This document shows, piece by piece, positions 58,738 to 64,000 of a DNA stretch of 64,000 bases. The notes below the pieces were generated by a model. That model did no database searches and had not been told where the DNA came from. It saw nothing but the letters and a program-made list of their open reading frames with translations. Each line of letters opens with the position of its first letter. Positions within the stretch are counted from its first letter, which is position 1. The translations under genes and the position numbers were made by a program. The stretch is from an uncultured Phascolarctobacterium sp. (lineage in GTDB: Bacteria > Bacillota > Negativicutes > Acidaminococcales > Acidaminococcaceae). The stretch covers positions 138,423 to 202,422 of the forward strand of contig NZ_CAKPTG010000002.1 in the NCBI RefSeq assembly GCF_934190775.1, in the 5' to 3' direction.

Positions 58738-58926
58738 ATGAAAAAATATAGAAAGCCTTGTTTAGTAACTCAATCTAAGGTTAAAGGCATAATACCATTG
58801 GCAGCACTTAGCGTAGCTGAATTAGCTGGCGTAGCATCAGTAGTTGGTCTTGCGGTTGGGATGGCAGCTTCAAAAGGTTCAAATGATATAGTGTCGTTTA
58901 GATCTAATCTTGTTCTTCAAAAATAA
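58738..58926 (+). CDS. Putative RiPP precursor peptide 2
   Basis: 62 residues, GAGGAG upstream. MKKYRKPCLVTQSKVKGIIP aligns with precursor 1, followed by a Val/Ala/Gly-rich run (LAALSVAELAGVASVVGLAV) and a polar tail. One Cys in the leader part, none in the hydrophobic part. The repeated leader with diverged rest is what is expected of two substrates of one maturase. Confidence 0.73.
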   Translation: MKKYRKPCLVTQSKVKGIIPLAALSVAELAGVASVVGLAVGMAASKGSNDIVSFRSNLVLQK

Positions 58927-58940
58927 AAAGAAATCAGGGT

Positions 58941-59534
58941 ACGCATACTAAAATTGCTTTAGTCGGGCAGCCGGGTGCAGGTAAATCGAGTGTTATTAAC
59001 AAATTGATAGGCAAAAATTTATTTAAATCTGGAGTATATACAGATACCACAGTGAAAAGCCAAGAAGCATCTTGGGGAGCATTGAGAATCGTTGATTTGC
59101 CTGGATATGACACGAAAAGATTTCCTTTTGAAGACTGGTGCAAACAATTTTCTGTAGAGGATTATGATTTGTATCTGTTCGTATTTGCCGGTAAATTACA
59201 TGATGCCGACGGAAAGTTATTTAAAAAATTTAAGGAATGGAATCAATCTAGGAAGCATCCTTATTTTATTGTGCGCAATAAGGAAGACGATATATGGGAT
59301 GGTGAAAGGACACTAGACGATCTGAAGAAAGAAATCGTTGAAGATGTTTATTCTAAAGTAGGTGCTACAGACATAAAAGTTTATTTTACAAGCTGTAAGA
59401 CTGGCATTGGGATTAAAGAATTAAAGGACGATATTTTTGCTTCTGACCTTGATGATGTAAAGAAGGATAAAATCATTGCGGCTTTAAAGCAGAAAGTATT
59501 CAAGAGTTGGCTAGAAAAAGAAGAAAATGTTTAG
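58941..59534 (+). pseudogene. IRG-like GTPase, N-terminal part (no start codon, frame broken)
   Basis: The frame is open from 58908 but has no ATG, GTG or TTG before the G1 motif (KIALVGQPGAGKSS, 58950). It contains G3 DLPGYD, G4 RNKEDD and G5 TSCKTG. It stops at 59534 while the same protein continues in another frame. The next TTG is at 59004, behind the P-loop. Precursor 2 ends only about 15 bp upstream, so the 5' end seems to have been cut off. Confidence 0.7.
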
Positions 59535-59980
59535 ATGATATTAATACCTATGCTTGGGCGGTAGCTGCTAATGCTTTAAATCCTATCCCTGGTGTTGATG
59601 TTAGCTTTGATTTAGCGGCTTTTTATAAGATGGCTCAAGAAATTAGAGAAAGTTTTGGGCTTGATGAAACAGTTATAGAGAAATACATGACTGTATTAGG
59701 ACCCGTAGGGAAACAACTTGCGGATAAGGTGCTTGCATATCTTACCGAAGAAGGTATAATGTTGGTTCTTAGGCAAGTAGCTGAACGATATGCTAAAAAA
59801 CGATTTTTAAAATATATTCCTTATGTCGGACCAGTTGTAGCAGCTTGTGCTGGTTTTGCTATGACCAAAACATTAGGAAAATATTATATAGATAATTGTT
59901 ACGAAATGGCAAAGAAAATTCTTGAATATGAAGTAATAAATAGTAAAGAAGAAATAAAAAATAAAAAGAGTTGCGATTAG
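59507..59980 (+). pseudogene. IRG-like GTPase, C-terminal part
   Basis: 157 residues in the -1 frame relative to the N-terminal part: INTYAWAVAANALNPIPGVD, then SFDLAAFYKMAQEIRESFGL, the helical domain of interferon-inducible-GTPase-like proteins, and a glycine-containing hydrophobic segment near the end. No ribosome-binding site of its own. The A/G-rich junction (about 59510-59530) has no classical slippery heptamer, so a mutation is more likely than recoding. Confidence 0.7.
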
Positions 59981-60356
59981 TGCATAAAAACTAGGGTTGA
60001 GAATGCTTGAAGTGTGTATTATTTTTCATCTACCTGCTTGCCTCGTGGTGCAGCATGAAGGTGGATGTATGCATGCATGCTTTGAGCTTGACGGAGCAGG
60101 TGGAGAAAATGCTCTACTTGCACCAGTTGCACCACTTTTTTCAGCCTTTTTGCTAAAAAACAGTGGCTCGAAAATTTTAATATAATATAAATAAAAATTT
60201 CTTTAAATAGCTGCAAATGCCATAAAATAAAGGATTAGAACCCTTGTGAAGACTTTACTTACAGGGATATATGTTATGATTAACTGTGCAGTTTTTCTTT
60301 TTGCACCAAAAGTAGTGGTGCAGAGTAAGAGAAGTAAAAAACTTCTCAAAAACTTC
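59981..60356. other. Non-coding stretch with TGCACCAC/GTGGTGCA repeats
   Basis: GTGGTGCA at 60045-60052 and 60315-60322, TGCACCAC at 60128-60135 and TGCACCA at 60302-60308, in inverted pairs. TATGCATGCATGC at about 60068. No gene I can support. Confidence 0.5.
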
Positions 60357-60529
60357 TTGACACACTTTGTATTGTATTGTACAATATAGGTAGCGCGTAA
60401 GCCGCTACCTATAATTCAACCATATAAGAATTGTAAGATGTCATTACGGGAAAAATCTAAGATTGTGTGTACTAGTAGTGTGTATGCTATTAGTGTACCC
60501 AAAAATTGATTCCCATAATGGCTTTTTTT
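60357..60529 (+). promoter_or_regulatory. Promoter, palindrome and leader terminator of the Api92-like gene
   Basis: TTGACA (60357-60362), 17-bp spacer, TACAAT (60380-60385). TATTGTACAATA (60375-60386) is a perfect palindrome over the -10. A hairpin TAGGTAGCG/CGCTACCTA (60387-60411) follows, then CATTACGGGAA / TTCCCATAATG plus T7 (60442-60529) before the ribosome-binding site. Confidence 0.72.
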
Positions 60530-60580
60530 ATTGCCTTTTTCTAGCCTATTTAAGTGTTTTAAAGAAAGGATGATTCTTAT

Positions 60581-61153
60581 ATGGCAAATTATTGTTACAC
60601 AAATTTATATGTCTACGGTTCTCAAGAGGAGCTGGCAAACCTCTTTAAAAAGCTCAAGCGCTGGACGCGCAAGGATGAGCGCAAACCGAAATCTGCCTTT
60701 GGCTGCGGCTGGCTCGGCTTCATCGCTGAGGGCGCCGGCATCCAGGCCTTTGATCTCCGCGCTGGCGTTGAAAAAATCCAGTTCGACGGCAAAGGACAGC
60801 TCTTTATCAAGTATATATCTGCAGATGGCCCGCAGCCTGCTTTCTGGGAGGCGCTGGTGCGTAAGTTCGCACCGCGCAGCTGGTCCTGCTACCTGGCGGA
60901 GGAATCCTGCACAGGCTTGTACATTACCAACGATAAATTGAAGCGGAAAATCACCGCAGATTATGCCGTTCCCGGACGTTGCGCCGATGGTTCCTACACC
61001 TCGTCGCTTGTTCGTCGCAGCACCTTCTACTCTGAAGGAGCTATGCGCGAGCTGCTTGCTAGCAAGTACGGTACCGGCAAGGCCTTGGCCGAGCTCCTGG
61101 AGCTGGCCCAAAAGGATAACCTTCCTGTCTACAAGGTGAAACGCGTCGACTAG
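60581..61153 (+). CDS. Api92-like ferredoxin-fold protein
   Basis: 190 residues. MANYCYTNLYVYGSQEELAN, SAFGCGWLGFIAEG, SADGPQPAFWEALVRKFAPR and YLAEESCTGLYI follow the pattern of the Api92-like (DUF1281) family, common in phages and plasmids; role unknown. GC content is higher than in the island to its left. A decayed copy lies at 55492. Confidence 0.75.
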   Translation: MANYCYTNLYVYGSQEELANLFKKLKRWTRKDERKPKSAFGCGWLGFIAEGAGIQAFDLRAGVEKIQFDGKGQLFIKYISADGPQPAFWEALVRKFAPRSWSCYLAEESCTGLYITNDKLKRKITADYAVPGRCADGSYTSSLVRRSTFYSEGAMRELLASKYGTGKALAELLELAQKDNLPVYKVKRVD

Positions 61154-61158
61154 GACGC

Positions 61159-61187
61159 GGGGCTGCCACGTAAGTGGCGGCCTTTTT
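61159..61187 (+). terminator. Terminator after the Api92-like gene
   Basis: GGCTGCCAC / GTAA / GTGGCGGCC stem with one wobble and T5. Confidence 0.85.
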
Positions 61188-61215
61188 ATATTTGGAAACA
61201 ATTTGCCAATACTGC

Positions 61216-61245
61216 TTGCGTAAATTCCTCCAAACGCCGTATAAT
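61216..61245 (+). promoter_or_regulatory. Promoter of the TVP38-type gene
   Basis: TTGCGT at 61216-61221, 18-bp spacer, TATAAT at 61240-61245. Confidence 0.7.
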
Positions 61246-61274
61246 AGATGAGAGTTTGAAAATCAGAGGTTTAT

Positions 61275-61994
61275 ATGAAGAAAAAATATCTATATTTACT
61301 TTTACGCGTGTTTGTCTATCTGCTGGCGTTGGGGGCAATTTTATATGGCCTGTACGAATCGCCGTATAACCCGCATCCGCACAGTGCTGAGGATATCCGC
61401 CGTTGGGTGGTGGGCTTTGGCGTGTGGGCACCGCTTATTTATGTGGCGGTGTACACGATTCGTCCGCTGCTTTTATTTCCGACGCTGCTTTTGAACCTGA
61501 GCGCAGGCGTGCTGTTCGGTCCCTGGTGGGGCATCTTGTTCCTGCTTCTTGGGGGCTTTGGCTGTGCAAGCTTTTGCTATCTTTTGGGGCGCTTTGGCGG
61601 CGGTAATTGGCTGCTGCGCAATTTCGGCGGCAGCTGGGGTGAACGCCTGACGCGTTATCTTGTTGGCGATGGCAGCTTTAAGAAGATGATTATTTTGCGC
61701 ACAGTGCCGATTTTTCCTTATGATCCGGTGAGTATTATTGCCGGCAGCGTGCGTTTGCCGTTTAAGATTTATGCGGCAGCCACGGTTCTTGGCATGCTTC
61801 CTGGGGCGATTGCCTATAACTTTCTGGCAGATGCTTTTGGTACGCCACGCTTTTATGCGGCGCTGGCGGTGACGCTGCTGGCTTTTGGCCTACCGCTCGT
61901 TTGGTGGCAGAAGAATTCTGCGGCGCAGGCGTTGGGAAGTTTAAAAATTTTTGGTAAGGGCAGTGATAATAATGGCAAAGAATACAGAGATTGA
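61275..61994 (+). CDS. TVP38/TMEM64 (VTT domain) membrane protein
   Basis: 239 residues, about six membrane segments. The SNARE-associated core has RPLLLFPTLLLNLSAGVLFG, YLLGRFGG, and ILRTVPIFPYDPVSIIAGSV. DedA-superfamily members scramble or transport lipids. Overlaps the next gene by 23 bp. Confidence 0.9.
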   Translation: MKKKYLYLLLRVFVYLLALGAILYGLYESPYNPHPHSAEDIRRWVVGFGVWAPLIYVAVYTIRPLLLFPTLLLNLSAGVLFGPWWGILFLLLGGFGCASFCYLLGRFGGGNWLLRNFGGSWGERLTRYLVGDGSFKKMIILRTVPIFPYDPVSIIAGSVRLPFKIYAAATVLGMLPGAIAYNFLADAFGTPRFYAALAVTLLAFGLPLVWWQKNSAAQALGSLKIFGKGSDNNGKEYRD

Positions 61995-62595
61995 ATTGAA
62001 GCTTTTGCTCAGCAGAGAAGGCCTGGAGAAAATGCTGCAGCTGGATTTCATGCAGCAGGCCATGCGCCCCGGCAGCTACAAAAAACGCCGTCTGGTAAGT
62101 ACCTATTATGATACAGCGGATATGACGCTGACGCAGCATGGTATTGCTTACCGCGTGCGCGATAAGGGCGATGGCAGCTTTGAGGCGACGGTAAAGACTT
62201 CTAAGCAGAGCAAGGAAGGCTTGAGCGAGCGCCTGGAGCTGAACCTGCCGCTGCAGGAGGCCAAGCTTGAGCTGAACGGCTTTGCAGCGCTTGGACTGGG
62301 CTATGAGCTTAGCGAGCTTGCTCCTGCTGGCGTACATGCTTTGTTTACGGTTGATGTGGAGCGCATAACCTATATTCTGGATTATGAAGGCGCTGTTATT
62401 GAGCTGGCAATTGATAAGGGCGCCATTCATTGCGGTGAGCAAAGTGACAGCATTGATGAGGTCGAATTTGAGCTTATGAGCGGCACTGTAGACGCGTTGC
62501 TGGAGCTTAAGAACAGAATTGCCTCGCAGGTGGAGCTGCGTGCGGAAGAACGCAGCAAGTTTGCACGTGGCCTGGCACTTCTGCAGGCAAAATAA
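61972..62595 (+). CDS. CYTH domain protein (triphosphate tunnel metalloenzyme)
   Basis: 207 residues from ATG 61972 (in-frame TTG 61951 and GTG 61963 also possible). EIELKLLL gives the ExExK signature, then STYYDTADMTLTQHGIAYRV, RDKGDGSFEATVKT and the C-terminal EERSKFARGLALL. Family acts on inorganic triphosphate or thiamine triphosphate. No CHAD domain. Confidence 0.9.
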   Translation: MAKNTEIELKLLLSREGLEKMLQLDFMQQAMRPGSYKKRRLVSTYYDTADMTLTQHGIAYRVRDKGDGSFEATVKTSKQSKEGLSERLELNLPLQEAKLELNGFAALGLGYELSELAPAGVHALFTVDVERITYILDYEGAVIELAIDKGAIHCGEQSDSIDEVEFELMSGTVDALLELKNRIASQVELRAEERSKFARGLALLQAK

Positions 62596-62606
62596 GGAGC
62601 AGGACG

Positions 62607-63803
62607 ATGGCGGAATTATTACATTATCTGCATCAGCATAAAGAACAGGACACTTCATTTGTCAATTATTATGGCTATGAGCAGGCACAAAAGGTCTGCC
62701 GCTTTCATAGCAGCTTCCCGGAGTATACGGTTACGCCCTTGGTGCGTCTGCGAAATTTGGCGCAGCTTTTTGGTGTTAAGGATATTTATGTTAAGGATGA
62801 AAGCTATCGCTTTGGTCTGAATGCCTTCAAGGTTTTGGGCGGTAGCTATGCTATTGCCTGCGAGCTGGCCAAACGCCTGCAGCTTCCGGTGGAGGAGCTT
62901 ACCTACGATAAGCTGATGGCGCGTGAGGTGAGGGAAAAGCTGGGCGAGCTGACCTTTGTTACAGCAACAGACGGCAATCATGGCAGAGGCGTTGCCTGGA
63001 CAGCTAACCGTCTGCAGCAGAAGGCTATCGTGCTGATGCCTAAGGGAACGGAACTGGCGCGTCTGGAGGCAATCAAAGCCTTTGGTGCTGAAGCATATAT
63101 CACGGATGTTAATTATGATGACACTGTACGCCTGGCAAGACAGGTGGCTGCTGACTGCGGCGGCATTATGGTGCAGGATACTTCCTGGGAAGGCTATGAA
63201 GAGGTACCGCTGCACATTATGCAGGGCTACACTACTATGGGTTATGAAATAGTGCAGCAGCTGCAGGGCGTGCGTCCGACGCATGTTTTTCTGCAGGCAG
63301 GCGTAGGCGCAATGGCCGGTGCTGTTGCTGCCTTTCTGGCTGATTATTATAAAGAAGCTAAACCGGTTATCACCATAGTGGAGCCTGAAAGGGCTGACTG
63401 CATTTTCAGGACAGCTAAGGCTGATGACGGAAGGCTTCATAATGTTACAGGCGATTTGGCTTCCATCATGGCCGGCTTGTGCTGTGGCGAACCCTGCAGC
63501 CTTGCCTGGGAGATGCTCAGGCGTTATGCAGATAATTTTGTTTCTATGCCGGATGAATTTGCTGCCTATGGCATGCGCGTGTTAGGCAATCCCTTAAGTG
63601 GTGATGCTGCTATTGTTTCCGGTGAAAGCGGCGCAGCAGGTCTGGGCTTTGCCCTGCTGGGACGTAGTGACGCACAGGCCAAGTCTCTTCTGCAGCTTGA
63701 TGAAAGCTCTGTTGTGCTGTGCATTTCTACCGAAGGTGATACGGCGCCGGCGAAATACAGAAGCATTGTCTGGTCCGGAGACTATAGCCTGGATAAGCTT
63801 TAA
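62607..63803 (+). CDS. dpaL: Diaminopropionate ammonia-lyase
   Basis: 398 residues, PLP fold type II. Schiff-base Lys75 in LNAFKVLGGSYA; VTATDGNHGRGVAW; VQDTSWEGYEEVP; phosphate loop FLQAGVGAMAGAVAAF. Turns 2,3-diaminopropionate into pyruvate and ammonia. AGGAGC upstream, 11 bp after the CYTH gene. Fits an amino-acid-degrading anaerobe. Confidence 0.93.
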   Translation: MAELLHYLHQHKEQDTSFVNYYGYEQAQKVCRFHSSFPEYTVTPLVRLRNLAQLFGVKDIYVKDESYRFGLNAFKVLGGSYAIACELAKRLQLPVEELTYDKLMAREVREKLGELTFVTATDGNHGRGVAWTANRLQQKAIVLMPKGTELARLEAIKAFGAEAYITDVNYDDTVRLARQVAADCGGIMVQDTSWEGYEEVPLHIMQGYTTMGYEIVQQLQGVRPTHVFLQAGVGAMAGAVAAFLADYYKEAKPVITIVEPERADCIFRTAKADDGRLHNVTGDLASIMAGLCCGEPCSLAWEMLRRYADNFVSMPDEFAAYGMRVLGNPLSGDAAIVSGESGAAGLGFALLGRSDAQAKSLLQLDESSVVLCISTEGDTAPAKYRSIVWSGDYSLDKL

Positions 63804-63878
63804 GGTGTAAAAAAATAGCTTAGTGATGTGGCTTACAGCTGTTTTGAAAAATAATGCAAATAAATTTAGGAAAAGCTG

Positions 63879-63907
63879 TTGACAAACTGGCCTAAATCCT
63901 GTATAAT
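63879..63907 (+). promoter_or_regulatory. Consensus promoter of tRNA-Tyr
   Basis: TTGACA at 63879-63884, 17-bp spacer, TATAAT at 63902-63907. Confidence 0.92.
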
Positions 63908-63923
63908 TCTTTTTGTCGCAAAC

Positions 63924-64000
63924 GGATGGGTTCCCGAGTGGTTAAAGGGAGCAGACTGTAAATCTGCCGCGTTTCGCTTCGTTGGTTCGAATCCAACCCC
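63924..64000 (+). tRNA. tRNA-Tyr (anticodon GTA), 3' end outside the window
   Basis: Starts GGATGGG; anticodon arm CAGA-CTGTAAA-TCTG with GTA, a long variable arm (class II) and a T-loop TTCGAAT; cut at 64000 before the acceptor 3' strand. Confidence 0.93.

Noticed and set aside
59500..59540. Programmed ribosomal frameshift joining the two GTPase parts
   Set aside because: No classical slippery heptamer in the right frame, and the gene also lacks a start codon; decay is the simpler reading.
59997..60185. 62-codon Cys-containing frame on the plus strand
   Set aside because: A weak AGGG precedes an ATG near 60002, but the frame runs through inverted repeats and has no recognisable protein pattern. 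Not supported enough to list as a gene.
1..64000. CRISPR arrays, insertion sequences with transposase, rRNA genes, prophage
   Set aside because: I found no regularly spaced repeats, no transposase or integrase frames, no rRNA and no phage structural genes in the window.

Overview
The window looks like a chromosomal segment of a Firmicute, most probably a Negativicute of the Acidaminococcaceae type (Phascolarctobacterium or Acidaminococcus relatives). That placement is an inference from gene order and protein style, not from a search. The ribosomal alpha-operon with rpsD, the yacL-ispD-ispF-gltX-cysS-mrnC-rlmB-yacP-sigH order, the short L27 leader peptide with its Prp protease, NrdR boxes, and clean TTGACA-N17-TATAAT promoters all fit low-GC Gram-positive ancestry.

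Layout. 1-4.0 kb is the end of the spc/alpha ribosomal operon (secY end, adk, infA, rpmJ, rpsM, rpsK, rpsD, rpoA, rplQ). 4.1-7.7 kb holds an FAH-family enzyme, a YegP-like protein, a membrane metallophosphoesterase and a NagD-like phosphatase. 7.9-17.6 kb is the cdnL/yacL/isoprenoid/tRNA-synthetase/RNA-maturation block, with thyX inserted and sigH at its end. 17.7-24.7 kb holds an orphan BrxF-like P-loop protein, pfkA, uppP, tRNA-Thr, a dicarboxylate/amino-acid symporter, guaA and a flavodoxin-ferredoxin protein. 24.8-27.4 kb is rng-(L21 leader)-rplU-prp-rpmA. 27.4-33.7 kb holds an iron alcohol dehydrogenase behind a likely transcription attenuator, a DMT exporter, nrdDG behind tandem NrdR boxes, and an HD-GYP protein. 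33.7-36 kb holds an unassigned structured ncRNA of about 215 nt and an AT-rich AAA ATPase. 36-42.7 kb holds a polar amino-acid ABC transporter with two paralogous binding proteins, a gamma-glutamyltransferase, a small Cys-rich protein and a lone HipA-type kinase. 42.7-43.6 kb is a scar zone: the 3' half of tRNA-Arg(CCG) occurs three times, with two copies of a small-RNA unit and one 29-residue hydrophobic peptide, a probable type I toxin-antitoxin module. 43.7-54.5 kb holds transport and metabolic genes, the fructose PTS operon fruR-fruK-fruA-ptsH-ptsI, tRNA-Arg(ACG), and a sodium/solute symporter behind a long leader.

55.3-61.2 kb is an AT-rich island between a decayed and an intact copy of an Api92-like gene. 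It carries what I regard as the most novel item: a compact RiPP-type peptide cluster with an XRE regulator, a 34-bp palindrome, a YkgJ-like Cys-cluster protein, a radical-SAM maturase, two related small precursor-like peptides, a PqqD-type recognition protein and a membrane-anchored protein, followed by a broken IRG-like GTPase. The window closes with a TVP38-type membrane protein, a CYTH protein, diaminopropionate ammonia-lyase and a truncated tRNA-Tyr.

Functional threads: ribosome and tRNA supply; anaerobic nucleotide metabolism (nrdDG, thyX, guaA); fructose uptake through a dedicated PTS whose HPr lacks Ser46; amino-acid uptake and breakdown (ABC system, symporters, dpaL, GGT); and two accessory zones (42.7-43.6 and 55.3-61.2 kb) shaped by mobile DNA.
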